From JBQTJJ01 sp052387235 (GTDB taxonomy: Bacteria > Actinomycetota > Acidimicrobiia > Acidimicrobiales > GCA-2861595), in the NCBI GenBank assembly GCA_052387235.1, contig JBQTJJ010000096.1, forward strand, positions 1 to 53,743: DNA of 53,743 nt. Direction: 5' to 3'. This document shows positions 1-7,633 of the stretch, in pieces. The notes below the pieces were generated by a model. It did no database searches, was not told the DNA's origin, and worked only from the letters and a program-made list of their open reading frames with translations. Made by a program: the position numbers and the translations under genes. Each line of letters opens with the position of its first letter. Position 1 is the stretch's first letter.

Positions 1-352
1 GGCCCCGGTCGATGGAGTCCTGCACGGAGGCCACGATCAGGCGGTGGCCGACGCCGGTGGTGCGGCGGTCGCGGAAGGCCAGCACCTCGTCGAAGTTGTG
101 GCCGGTGTCGATGTGCATGACCGGGAACGGCAACGGGCCGGGGGCGAACGCCTTCTCGGCCAGGTGCAGCAGCACCGCCGAGTCCTTACCGCCGCTGAAC
201 AGCAGGGCCGGGCGCTCGAACTCGGCCGCCACCTCGCGCAGGATGAACACCGCCTCCGCCTCCAGGGCGTCGAGGTGGTCGGGGACCGGCCGCGTGGACG
301 CCGGCTCGAGGTCCAGCTCGTCGAGGAAGGAAAGGGGTGCCGTCGCGGTCAT
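1..352 (-). CDS. cysD: Sulfate adenylyltransferase subunit 2 (partial, cut by window edge)
   Basis: This is the N-terminal 117 residues of CysD, the catalytic small subunit of ATP sulfurylase, which makes adenylyl sulfate (APS) from sulfate and ATP with the GTPase subunit CysN. The PP-loop motif FSGGKDSAVLLHLAEKA and the following MHIDTGHNFDEV segment are diagnostic of the adenine-nucleotide alpha-hydrolase fold. The ATG at 352 follows GGAGG with an 8-nt spacer. It is the third gene of the leftward operon sir-cysH-cysD, 35 nt after the cysH stop. The reading frame is open to base 1, so the C-terminus, and presumably cysN, lie outside the window. Confidence 0.93.
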   Translation of the reverse strand, partial: MTATAPLSFLDELDLEPASTRPVPDHLDALEAEAVFILREVAAEFERPALLFSGGKDSAVLLHLAEKAFAPGPLPFPVMHIDTGHNFDEVLAFRDRRTTGVGHRLIVASVQDSIDRG

Positions 353-387
353 CGTGCCGCCCTCCAGGGGTTCACGGGGTCGGGGCC

Positions 388-1074
388 TCACGCATGGAGG
401 CCGCATTCGGTCTTGTCCCTGCCGGACCAGCGTCCGGCCCGGGGGTCCTCGCCCGGCGCCACCGGACGCGTGCACGGCCAGCAGCCGACGGACGGGTAGC
501 CCCGCTCGGCGAGGGGGTTCACCGGCAGGTCGTGGTCGGTGATGTAGCCGGCCACGTCGGCGTCGGTCCACGTGGCCAGGGGGTTGATCTTCACGAGGGA
601 GCGGCCCAGGTCCCACGACACCACCGGGGCGTTGGCCCGGGTGGGGGCGTCGACCCTGCGCAGGCCCGTGATCCAGGCCTGCCTGCCCTCCAGGGCCCGG
701 GCCAGCGGCTCCACCTTCCGGACGCCGCAGCAGCCCTCCACGTCGGTCTGCCACCGGTTGTCCGGCTCGACGAGGGGATGCATGATCCGCAGGTTGAGGT
801 CGTAGCGCCGGCGGACCTGCTCCACGAACCAGAGCGTCTCGGCGAAGTGGTACTGGGTGTCGAGGAACACCACCTCGATGCCGGGCGCGGCCTGCTCGGC
901 GATGTCGATGAGCACCGCGTCCTGGAACGAGCCCGCCAGCACCAGGCCCGTGCCGAACCGCTCGGCCGCCCACTTCACGGCGGCGCCGGCCGGCGCCGCC
1001 TCGAGCCGGGCCGAGACGGCGGCCAGCTCGTCCAGGTCGGGGACGGCGCCCGCGGGGATGGCGGTGCCGGTCAC
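388..1074 (-). CDS. cysH: Assimilatory adenylyl-sulfate (APS) reductase
   Basis: The gene encodes a 228-residue thioredoxin-dependent reductase that reduces activated sulfate to sulfite in the cytoplasm. The PP-loop/PAPS-reductase fold is visible. The paired cysteines C115-C116 and C198-x2-C201 form the CC...CxxC set that binds a [4Fe-4S] cluster in APS-type enzymes and is absent from PAPS-type CysH, so APS is the likely substrate. The C-terminal ECGLHA carries the catalytic cysteine (C224). The GTG start overlaps the TGA of the upstream sulfite reductase gene as GTGA (1071-1074), which suggests translational coupling. With cysD downstream it completes sulfate-to-sulfide reduction. Confidence 0.93.
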   Translation of the reverse strand: MTGTAIPAGAVPDLDELAAVSARLEAAPAGAAVKWAAERFGTGLVLAGSFQDAVLIDIAEQAAPGIEVVFLDTQYHFAETLWFVEQVRRRYDLNLRIMHPLVEPDNRWQTDVEGCCGVRKVEPLARALEGRQAWITGLRRVDAPTRANAPVVSWDLGRSLVKINPLATWTDADVAGYITDHDLPVNPLAERGYPSVGCWPCTRPVAPGEDPRAGRWSGRDKTECGLHA

Positions 1075-2864
1075 GACCCGGCGCACTCCCCGGCCCCGAC
1101 CTCGGCCACGTAGGGCCCGGTCTCGTCGTAGTCGACGTAATAGCTGGGGTCCTCGTCGGGGAGGGGGAACACGTCGAGGTCGGCCAGCTCGGCGCCGACG
1201 GCGTCGGCGCCGCCCGAGCGGGCCAGCCAGGACGTGAACGACTCGCCCGGCTCCCGCTCGGCCGCGAAGCGCCCGACCACCCGCACGGTGGCGACGCCCG
1301 CCGCCTTGGCCGGCAGCCGCACCGCCTTGCGCCCGAACTCGATGGCCTCCAGGCCCACGTGCCCGCCGAGGAGCATCTGGTACCCGGGCGCCGGCCGCTT
1401 GTGGGCCCGGCGCTCGATGCCCACGAAGCCGATGTCGGCCACGTGGTGCTGCCCGCACGAGTTGGTGCAGCCCGAGATGTTGATGCGGACGCTGCCCACG
1501 TCGGCCAGGCCGGCCTCCTCCAGGGCGGCGCCGATGGCGTCGGCCAGGCCCCGCGACTGGGTGACGGCCAGGTTGCAGGTGTCGGCCCCGGGGCAGCTCA
1601 CCACGTCGCGCGCCAGCTCGGCGCCGGGCTCGGCCATGCCGATGGCGTCGAGGCGGGCGTGCAGCACGGGGAGCTGCTCCTCGGTGAGGTCGCGGAACAC
1701 GAAGTTCTGGCGGTTGGTGACCCGGACCTCGGCGCCGAGCTCGCGCTGGATGGCGGCGACGGCCCGGAACTGGTCCGAGGTGACGTCGCCGAGGCGTGCG
1801 TAGGCGTAGGCCGACACCGTGCCCTTGGCGTTGCCCCGCACCACGTTGGCGTCCTCCCAGCGCGTATACGGGTCGCGGGAGCGGAACACCACGTCGGTGC
1901 CCCAGCCCATGGGGGTGGGGGAGGCGGTGGAGGTGCCGGCCGGGCTGTCCCCGTGCTCGCGCACGTGGTCGGGGATGGACGGCGACCAGGTGGTGGACGC
2001 CAGCAGGAGCTTGCGCTCCTTGAGGATGCGGGTCCGCACCTGCTCGGCGCCCATGGTGTCGATCAGCCACTTCATGCGGGCCCGGAGCTTGTTGTCCCGG
2101 TTGCCGTAGTGGTCGAAGGTGCGCAGGACGGCCTCGAGGGTGGGCAGCAGGTCCTCGCGGGGGGTGAACTCCTCGAGGGCCACGGCCGGGTGGGGGTTGG
2201 CGCCCAGGCCGCCGGCGAAGAAGACCCGGAAACCGGCCTCCACGGTGCCGTCGGCGGTGGGCCGGTTGACGGCGATGACACCGATGTCGTTGAACATGGC
2301 CTGGCCGCAGTCGGTGACGCAGCCCGAGAAGTTGATCTTGAACTTGCGGGGCAGGCGCTGGGCGTAGGGGTTGCGCAGGAAGTGCCGGAAGGCGGCCTCG
2401 GCCCACGGGCTGATGTCGAGGACCTCGTAGGGGCAGGCGCCGGCCAAGTGGCAGCCGGTGACGTTGCGCACGGTGTCGCCGCACGCCTCCCGGCTGGTGA
2501 GGCCCACCACGGCCAGGTCGCGCAGCAGCGCCGGCACCCGCTCCAGCTGGACGAAGTGGAACTGGATGTTCTGGCGGGTGGTGATGTGGCCCCATCCCCG
2601 CGAGTACTCCTCGCCGATGTGGGCCATCTGCTCCAGTTGCTCGGGTCGCAGGTCGCCGTAGGGGACCTTGATCCGCACCATCTGGTTGTGGCCGCCCTGG
2701 CGCTGGCCGTAGATGCCGTTGTTGAGGCGGAAGATCCGGAACCGGTCCTCCTCCAGGTCGCCGGCCAGGTACCGGGCCAGCATGGTCTCGAACTTCTCGA
2801 TGTCGGCCAGGGCGGCCGGGCTGATGGCGCCCGGGCCCACTTCCACGTCGATGGTCTGGCTCAT
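1071..2864 (-). CDS. sir: Ferredoxin-dependent sulfite reductase (siroheme, 4Fe-4S)
   Basis: This 597-residue protein has the duplicated nitrite/sulfite reductase architecture. It should reduce sulfite to sulfide with ferredoxin electrons. The C-terminal half carries the siroheme/4Fe-4S ligands C424-x5-C430 and C466-x3-C470. Unusually, the N-terminal half also keeps C138-x5-C144 and C182-x3-C186 at the equivalent places. Sequence alone cannot separate sulfite from nitrite reductase, but co-transcription with cysH and cysD favours sulfite. The ATG at 2864 is preceded by GGAAGGAGG, a strong ribosome-binding site; upstream in-frame codons are not needed. It is the first gene of the operon. Confidence 0.9.
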   Translation of the reverse strand: MSQTIDVEVGPGAISPAALADIEKFETMLARYLAGDLEEDRFRIFRLNNGIYGQRQGGHNQMVRIKVPYGDLRPEQLEQMAHIGEEYSRGWGHITTRQNIQFHFVQLERVPALLRDLAVVGLTSREACGDTVRNVTGCHLAGACPYEVLDISPWAEAAFRHFLRNPYAQRLPRKFKINFSGCVTDCGQAMFNDIGVIAVNRPTADGTVEAGFRVFFAGGLGANPHPAVALEEFTPREDLLPTLEAVLRTFDHYGNRDNKLRARMKWLIDTMGAEQVRTRILKERKLLLASTTWSPSIPDHVREHGDSPAGTSTASPTPMGWGTDVVFRSRDPYTRWEDANVVRGNAKGTVSAYAYARLGDVTSDQFRAVAAIQRELGAEVRVTNRQNFVFRDLTEEQLPVLHARLDAIGMAEPGAELARDVVSCPGADTCNLAVTQSRGLADAIGAALEEAGLADVGSVRINISGCTNSCGQHHVADIGFVGIERRAHKRPAPGYQMLLGGHVGLEAIEFGRKAVRLPAKAAGVATVRVVGRFAAEREPGESFTSWLARSGGADAVGAELADLDVFPLPDEDPSYYVDYDETGPYVAEVGAGECAGS

Positions 2865-2956
2865 GCGGGGGCCTCCTTCCCGGGTCCGGCGTGCTCGTTT
2901 CGCAGCGAGAGCGCCGGCCGGCGTTGGCGAGCGTCTCTCATGGTACGCCGATTCGT

Positions 2957-2978
2957 GAGAAACCCGATCGGATTCCTC
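2957..2978. promoter_or_regulatory. Candidate operator 1 of the divergent sulfur regulon
   Basis: A 22-bp imperfect palindrome (9 of 11 pairs match) is centred on CCGATCGG at 2964-2971, with outer arms GAGAAA and TTCCTC. It overlaps the expected -35 zone of a leftward promoter whose -10 candidate TACCAT (minus strand) sits at 2945-2940, upstream of sir. Its core is repeated at 3033-3040. A dimeric repressor is the likely ligand; the Rrf2 regulator at 6833 is the nearest candidate. That link is inference. Confidence 0.6.
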
Positions 2979-3025
2979 AACATTCTGGCCGGGGACGGCC
3001 CGGGGCCGCCAGTCCGACGATACCT

Positions 3026-3047
3026 GACTCATCCGATCGGATTTGTG
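3026..3047. promoter_or_regulatory. Candidate operator 2 of the divergent sulfur regulon
   Basis: The 12-bp perfect palindrome ATCCGATCGGAT (3031-3042) lies inside a weaker 22-bp dyad (8 of 11 pairs). It shares ATCGGATT with operator 1, centre-to-centre distance 69 bp. It lies about 30 bp upstream of a rightward -10 candidate TACCGT (3067-3072) for the sulfate transporter operon, so a bound protein could affect that promoter. No obvious -35 box is visible between them. Confidence 0.55.
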
Positions 3048-3109
3048 TTGAAAGGGCGGCGGCGGCTACCGTTCCTTTGGCAACCGAATCAGTTGGAAAG
3101 GGAAGGCAC

Positions 3110-4141
3110 GTGGAGCACGCGACGAGAGGCGGGTCCGTGGCGGTGGTCCTCCTGGCCCTGGTCCTGGCCGCCTGCGGGGGTGGCGGCGGGAACGGCGACG
3201 CCGGGCCCGCCGCCGACGGCGCCGGCCTCCCGGCCGCCGAGCTCACCCTGGTGGCGTACTCCACGCCCCAGGAGGCCTACGACGAGATCATCGAAGCCTT
3301 CCGGGACACGCCGGCTGGCAGGAACATCACCTTCACGAAGTCCTACGGCGCCTCGGGCGAGCAGAGCCGGGCCGTGGCGTCGGGCCTGGCCGCCGACGTG
3401 GTGGCCTTCTCCCTGGAGCCGGACATGACCCGGCTGGTGAAGGCGGGCCTGGTGGCCGGGGACTGGGCCGCGGGCGAGCACGAGGGCATGGTCACCGACT
3501 CGCTCGCCGTGTTCGTGGTGCGCAAGGGCAACCCCAAGGGCATCGAGACCTGGGCCGACCTGGTGGAGGACGGCGTGGAGGTCATCACCCCCAACCCGTT
3601 CACGTCGGGCGGGGCCCGCTGGAACGTGATGGCCGCCTACGGCCAGGCCAGCAGGGTGGGCACGGCCCACGACGACGGCGTGGCCTACCTGCACGACCTG
3701 TTCGGCAACGTCCCGGTCCAGGACGACACGGCCCGCAAGTCCCTGCAGACCTTCACGTCCGGCAAGGGGGACGTGCTGCTCGCCTACGAGAACGAGGCCA
3801 TCTTCGCCCAGCAGAAGGGCCAGGCCATCGACTACGTGGTCCCCGACGACACCATCCTGATCGAGAACCCGGTGGCCGTCACCTCCTCCAGCAAGCACCC
3901 CGAGCAGGCCCGGGCCTTCGTCGAGTTCCTCTACGGCGCCAAGGCCCAGGGCATCTTCGCCGCCAACGGCTACCGGCCCGTGGTGGCCGGCGTGGACGGC
4001 GCCCGGGAGTTCGAACAGCCGTCCGGCGTGTTCGACATCGAGAAGCTGGGCGGGTGGGCCGAGGTGACGAGGCGCTTCTTCGACCCGGCCGCCGGCGTGA
4101 TGGCCGAGGTGGAGCGCAAGATCGGCGTGTCGGTTGGCTAG
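3110..4141 (+). CDS. sbp: Sulfate-binding lipoprotein of the sulfate ABC transporter
   Basis: This 343-residue periplasmic-type binding protein is anchored as a lipoprotein. The N-terminus has a basic stretch, a hydrophobic helix and the lipobox LAAC, followed by a Gly-rich linker. Family signatures of Sbp/CysP are visible: TKSYGASGEQSRAV, SLEPDMTRLVKAG and ITPNPFTSGGARWNVMAAYG, which line the sulfate pocket in characterised homologues. The GTG start at 3110 follows GGAAAGGGAAG. It delivers sulfate (possibly thiosulfate) to the CysT/CysW permease encoded next; its stop overlaps the TTG start of cysT by 8 nt. First gene of the rightward operon. Confidence 0.92.
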   Translation: MEHATRGGSVAVVLLALVLAACGGGGGNGDAGPAADGAGLPAAELTLVAYSTPQEAYDEIIEAFRDTPAGRNITFTKSYGASGEQSRAVASGLAADVVAFSLEPDMTRLVKAGLVAGDWAAGEHEGMVTDSLAVFVVRKGNPKGIETWADLVEDGVEVITPNPFTSGGARWNVMAAYGQASRVGTAHDDGVAYLHDLFGNVPVQDDTARKSLQTFTSGKGDVLLAYENEAIFAQQKGQAIDYVVPDDTILIENPVAVTSSSKHPEQARAFVEFLYGAKAQGIFAANGYRPVVAGVDGAREFEQPSGVFDIEKLGGWAEVTRRFFDPAAGVMAEVERKIGVSVG

Positions 4142-4982
4142 CGCGGTCCCGGTCGCGCTGGGCGGCGGTTCCCGGGCCGGAGGGAGGGGGGGCCTGGCCG
4201 GTCTGAACCGGGGGTCCCTGCTCGGCACCGGGCTGGCCACCCTGTGGCTCAGCCTGCTGGTCCTCATCCCGCTCGGGGCGGTGGTGTGGCGGGCCAGGGA
4301 GGACGGCGCCGGCCGGTTCTGGGACGCCGTCACCGCGCCCGAGGCGGCCGCCGCCATCCGCCTCACGGTGGGCGCCTCGGCCCTGGTGGCCCTGGTGAAC
4401 GTGGTGTTCGGCACCCTCATCGCCTGGGTCCTCGTGCGCGACGAGTTCCGGGGCAAGCGGGTGGTGGAGGCGCTGATCGACCTGCCCTTCGCGCTGCCCA
4501 CCATCGTGGCCGGCCTGGTGCTGCTGGCCCTCTACGGCAACGACAGCCCGGTGGGCCTGAACCTGGCCTACACCCGGGCCGGCGTGGTGGTGGCCCTCCT
4601 GTTCGTCACCCTGCCCTTCGTGGTCCGCACCGTGCAGCCCGTGCTGCTCGAGTTCGACCGGGACATGGAGGAGGCTGCCGCCTCGCTCGGCGCCGGCCGG
4701 CTCACCGTGTTCCGCCGCATCGTGCTCCCCAACCTGCTGCCCGCCATCTCGGCCGGAACCGCCCTGGCTTTCGCCCGGGCCATCAGCGAGTTCGGCTCCA
4801 CCGTGCTGATCTCCGGCAACCTGCCCTTCAAGACCCAGGTGGCGGCCGTGCACATCTTCGGCCAGATCGAGACCGACAACACCACCGGCGCGGCGGCGGT
4901 GGCCACCGTGCTCCTCGTCGTGGCCCTCGTCGTCCTGGTCGGCCTCGACCTGCTCCAGCGCTGGGCCGCCCGCCGTGCGTGA
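4134..4982 (+). CDS. cysT: Sulfate ABC transporter permease CysT (CysU)
   Basis: The 282-residue membrane protein has about six hydrophobic helices and the EAA loop (EEAAASLGAGRLTVFRRI), which contacts the ATPase. Segments such as LPFALPTIVAGL and the ISEFGSTVLISGNLPFKTQV region are typical of CysT. The start is a TTG at 4134, overlapping the sbp stop by 8 nt; a GTG or ATG further upstream is not available in a better position. It works as a heterodimer with CysW in the cytoplasmic membrane. Confidence 0.9.
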   Translation: MASAVPVALGGGSRAGGRGGLAGLNRGSLLGTGLATLWLSLLVLIPLGAVVWRAREDGAGRFWDAVTAPEAAAAIRLTVGASALVALVNVVFGTLIAWVLVRDEFRGKRVVEALIDLPFALPTIVAGLVLLALYGNDSPVGLNLAYTRAGVVVALLFVTLPFVVRTVQPVLLEFDRDMEEAAASLGAGRLTVFRRIVLPNLLPAISAGTALAFARAISEFGSTVLISGNLPFKTQVAAVHIFGQIETDNTTGAAAVATVLLVVALVVLVGLDLLQRWAARRA

Positions 4983-5781
4983 GCGGACCTCCACCAGGCT
5001 GGGCTTGCGGGTGGTGGCCCTCGCCTACCTGGCCTTCCTCCTCGTCCTGCCCGTCGGCCTGGTGGGGTGGCGGACCTTCGAGGGCGGCCTGGGCCCGGTG
5101 CTCGACGCGCTGGGCGACCCCTCCGTCCTCCACGCCTTCCGGGTCACGGCCGTCGTGGCGTTCTGGACGGTCGTGCTGAACACCGTGTTCGGGGTGGGTG
5201 TGGCCGTGCTGCTGGTCCGCCATCGCTTCCCCGGCCACCGCGTCCTGAGCGCACTGATCGACCTGCCCCTCGCCGTCTCGCCCGTGGTGGTGGGCCTGGC
5301 CCTCATCCTGGTCTACGGCCGCTACGCCCCCGTCGGCGGGTGGCTGGACGACCAGGGCATCCAGGTCGTGTTCGCCCTGCCGGCCATGGTGCTGGCCACC
5401 GTGTTCGTCTCCCTGCCGCTGGTGGTGCGGGAGGTGGCGCCCGTGCTGGAGGAGATCGGCATCGAGCAGGAGCAGGCGGCGTGGACCCTGGGCGCCGGCC
5501 GGTTCCAGACCTTCCGCCGCATCACCCTCCCCGCCATCCGCTGGGCCCTGCTCTACGGCGTGGTGCTCACCCTGGCCCGGGCCATGGGCGAGTACGGTGC
5601 CGTGGCGGTGGTGTCCGGCCGGCTGGTGGACAAGACCCAGACGGTGACACTCGTGGTGGAGGAGCGCTTCCAGAACTTCGACCAGACCACCGCCTACGCC
5701 GCCTCGGTCGCCCTCGCCGCCGTCGCCGTCGTCATCCTGGTGGTCATCAGCCTCGTCCGCCCCGAGGGGAGAGAGCGATGA
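4975..5781 (+). CDS. cysW: Sulfate ABC transporter permease CysW
   Basis: The 268-residue integral membrane protein is the partner of CysT. The EAA loop reads EQEQAAWTLGAGRFQTFRRI, and the RAMGEYGAVAVVSG segment matches CysW rather than CysT. The GTG start overlaps the cysT stop by 8 nt, which implies coupled translation and equal stoichiometry. The stop codon TGA (5779-5781) lies inside the first copy of a 16-bp direct repeat (GGGGAGAGAGCGATGA) that recurs just before cysA. Confidence 0.9.
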   Translation: MRERTSTRLGLRVVALAYLAFLLVLPVGLVGWRTFEGGLGPVLDALGDPSVLHAFRVTAVVAFWTVVLNTVFGVGVAVLLVRHRFPGHRVLSALIDLPLAVSPVVVGLALILVYGRYAPVGGWLDDQGIQVVFALPAMVLATVFVSLPLVVREVAPVLEEIGIEQEQAAWTLGAGRFQTFRRITLPAIRWALLYGVVLTLARAMGEYGAVAVVSGRLVDKTQTVTLVVEERFQNFDQTTAYAASVALAAVAVVILVVISLVRPEGRER

Positions 5782-5858
5782 CGGCGCCGGATGGGGCTGG
5801 GGTCCCCATCTCGGCGAGGAGGCCGGGGTTGGGGCCCCGGCCGGGGAGAGAGCGATGA
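5766..5858 (+). repeat. 16-bp direct repeats enclosing two GC hairpins between cysW and cysA
   Basis: GGGGAGAGAGCGATGA occurs at 5766-5781 and 5843-5858, 77 bp apart. Between the copies are two perfect short hairpins: GATGGGG/CCCCATC with a 7-nt loop, then GGCCGGGG/CCCCGGCC with a TTGGGG loop. The rest of the transporter operon is overlapped or tightly packed, so this spacer looks like an insertion or local duplication. It may affect mRNA stability or cysA translation. Confidence 0.6.
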
Positions 5859-5865
5859 GACCCTC

Positions 5866-6828
5866 ATGAGCATCCGGGCAGCGCATGTCACCAAGCGGTT
5901 CGGCGACTTCGTGGCCCTCGACGACGTGTCGGTGGACATCCCCACCGGCTCGCTGACGGCCCTGCTGGGACCGAGCGGGGGAGGGAAGTCCACCCTGCTG
6001 CGCATCATCGCCGGCCTGGAGCACCCCGACGAGGGGTCGGTGGAGATCGCGGGCGAGGACTCCACCGAGCTGCCGCCCCAGCGCCGCAACGTGGGCTTCG
6101 TGTTCCAGCACTACGCCGCCTTCAAGCACCTCAACGTCCGTCGCAACGTGGCCTTCGGGCTCGAGATCCGCAAGCGCCCCAAGGACGAGGTGCGCCGGCG
6201 GGTGGACGAGCTGCTCGAGCTGGTGCACCTCGAGCAGTTCGCCGACCGGCTCCCGTCCCAGCTGTCGGGCGGGCAGCGCCAGCGGATGGCCCTGGCCCGG
6301 GCCCTGGCCGTGGAGCCCAGCGTCATGCTGCTGGACGAGCCCTTCGGCGCCCTCGACGCCCAGGTCCGCAAGGAGCTGCGGGACTGGCTGCGCCGCCTGC
6401 ACGACGAGGTCCACGTCACCACCGTGTTCGTCACCCACGACCAGGAGGAGGCCATGGACGTGGCCGACGAGATCGTGGTGATCAACAACGGCGTGGTGGA
6501 GCAGTCCGGCTCCCCCGACGACCTCTACGACCGGCCCGCCAACGACTTCGTGATGAGCTTCCTCGGCCCCGTGACCCGGCTGAACGGCGCCCTGGTGCGC
6601 CCGCACGACCTCGAGGTCTTCACCGCGCCCGACACCGGCACGGTGCCGGCCCGGGTGGAGCGGCTCGTGCGGCTCGGCTTCGAGGTCCGGGCCGACCTGG
6701 TGGCCGGCGGCGAGGAGCTGTGGGTGCAGCTCACGCGCGGGGAGGCCGACCGCCTCCGCCTGGTGCCGGGCACCGAGATCCACCTCCGGGCCATGGTCCC
6801 CCCATCCGTGCCGGCCCCGGCCCGCTGA
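5866..6828 (+). CDS. cysA: Sulfate ABC transporter ATP-binding protein
   Basis: This 320-residue ATPase energises the CysTW permease. Walker A GPSGGGKS (residues 35-42), the Q-loop region FVFQHYAAFKH, the ABC signature LSGGQRQRMALARAL, Walker B VMLLDEPFGALD and the switch histidine in FVTHDQEEAM are all intact. The C-terminal TOBE-like tail is present but short. The ATG at 5866 starts MSIRAAHVTKRF, the usual N-terminus; the longer in-frame start at 5791 would add low-complexity residues read from the spacer hairpins. A nearby ATG at 5855 is out of frame and stops after four codons. Confidence 0.9.
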   Translation: MSIRAAHVTKRFGDFVALDDVSVDIPTGSLTALLGPSGGGKSTLLRIIAGLEHPDEGSVEIAGEDSTELPPQRRNVGFVFQHYAAFKHLNVRRNVAFGLEIRKRPKDEVRRRVDELLELVHLEQFADRLPSQLSGGQRQRMALARALAVEPSVMLLDEPFGALDAQVRKELRDWLRRLHDEVHVTTVFVTHDQEEAMDVADEIVVINNGVVEQSGSPDDLYDRPANDFVMSFLGPVTRLNGALVRPHDLEVFTAPDTGTVPARVERLVRLGFEVRADLVAGGEELWVQLTRGEADRLRLVPGTEIHLRAMVPPSVPAPAR

Positions 6829-6832
6829 GCCG

Positions 6833-7312
6833 GTGCGGGTCTCGGCCAGGGTCGACTACGCGGTGCGGGCGCTGGCCGAGCTGGCTGCGGCCGGCGAGGG
6901 CCCCGTGAAGGGCGACGCCATCGCCACCCGCCAGGGCGTGCCCGTCAACTTCCTGGAGAACATCCTGGCCGACCTGCGCCGGGCCGGGATCGTCGCCAGC
7001 CAGCGGGGAGCGGTGGGGGGCTACTGGCTGGCGGTGCCGGCCGGGAGCGTGACGGTGGCCGACGTCATCCGCACCGTGGAGGGTCCGCTGGCCGACGTGC
7101 GGGGCGAGGCCCTGGAGGACCTCGACTACCCGGGCCCGGCCGAGTCGCTCCGGGCCGTCTGGGTCGCCACCCGGGCCAGCCTGCGGGCCGTGCTCGAGCA
7201 GGTCACCATCGCCGACGTCGCCGCCGGCCGGCTGCCCGACGTGGTGCAGCGCCTGACCGCCACCGACGACGCCTGGGTCCGCCGCCGGGAGAGCCCGACC
7301 CCCAGGAGCTAG
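6833..7312 (+). CDS. Rrf2-family transcriptional regulator
   Basis: The 159-residue protein has the Rrf2 winged helix: VSARVDYAVRALAELA, VPVNFLENILADLRRAGIV, then the wing SQRGAVGGYWLA. It contains no cysteine at all, so it cannot bind an iron-sulfur cluster as IscR or NsrR do and is more like the cysteine-metabolism regulator CymR. It starts with GTG 4 nt after the cysA stop, so it is probably co-transcribed with the transporter. It is the natural candidate to bind the CCGATCGG palindromes at 2957-3047; that link is inference. No ribosome-binding site is obvious. Confidence 0.85.
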   Translation: MRVSARVDYAVRALAELAAAGEGPVKGDAIATRQGVPVNFLENILADLRRAGIVASQRGAVGGYWLAVPAGSVTVADVIRTVEGPLADVRGEALEDLDYPGPAESLRAVWVATRASLRAVLEQVTIADVAAGRLPDVVQRLTATDDAWVRRRESPTPRS

Positions 7313-7485
7313 GACCCGCTCCGGCGGGGAGGCCGGACGCCCGCGGGACGGCGCCGGATGCCGGAAACGGATCCACACCGGAGGGCCGGGCGCCACGAGC
7401 AGTTCGGGCCCGACTGAGCGGAATCTCCCCCGCGCGCTCAAGTTCCGGGCGCCGGCGCGCCGAAACACTTCCCAACGGAACACCC

Positions 7486-7574
7486 ACGAAACGGCAAAGC
7501 CGGGGAAACCCGGTGACGCAAAGCCACGGACCTCACGGAGCTTCACCGCTCGCAAGGCAGCCGGGCTACCGAAC
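7486..7574 (+). ncRNA. Cyclic-di-GMP-I (GEMM) riboswitch aptamer
   Basis: Conserved GEMM-I blocks appear in order: ACGGCAAAGCC, a P2 hairpin CCGGG-GAAA-CCCGG (7500-7513) whose GNRA loop docks into P3, TGACGCAAAGCCAC, a variable P3 arm, and CAGCCGGGCTACCGAA. This matches the class I c-di-GMP aptamer consensus. It lies about 60 nt upstream of the CAP-domain gene at 7634 and is followed by an expression platform at 7585-7628. A second copy is at 39429-39503. Confidence 0.9.
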
Positions 7575-7584
7575 GGGGGCGCAG

Positions 7585-7628
7585 TTGCCTCCCAGTGGGC
7601 TGGATGGCGGAAACGCCTGGGGAGGCAA
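7585..7628 (+). promoter_or_regulatory. Shine-Dalgarno sequestering hairpin (riboswitch expression platform)
   Basis: TTGCCTCCC (7585-7593) is the perfect reverse complement of GGGAGGCAA (7620-7628), which contains the GGAGG ribosome-binding site (7621-7625) of the ATG at 7634. A small inner hairpin GGCG-GAAA-CGCC (7606-7617) would close the loop. This is a translation-level off structure that the upstream c-di-GMP aptamer could stabilise or release. Confidence 0.75.
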
Positions 7629-7633
7629 TTTCG

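Noticed and set aside
388..2595. A 735-codon fusion of sulfite reductase and CysH
   Set aside because: Only the CysH part is in the right frame; the rest is an out-of-frame reading of the sulfite reductase gene, which overlaps cysH by just 4 nt.
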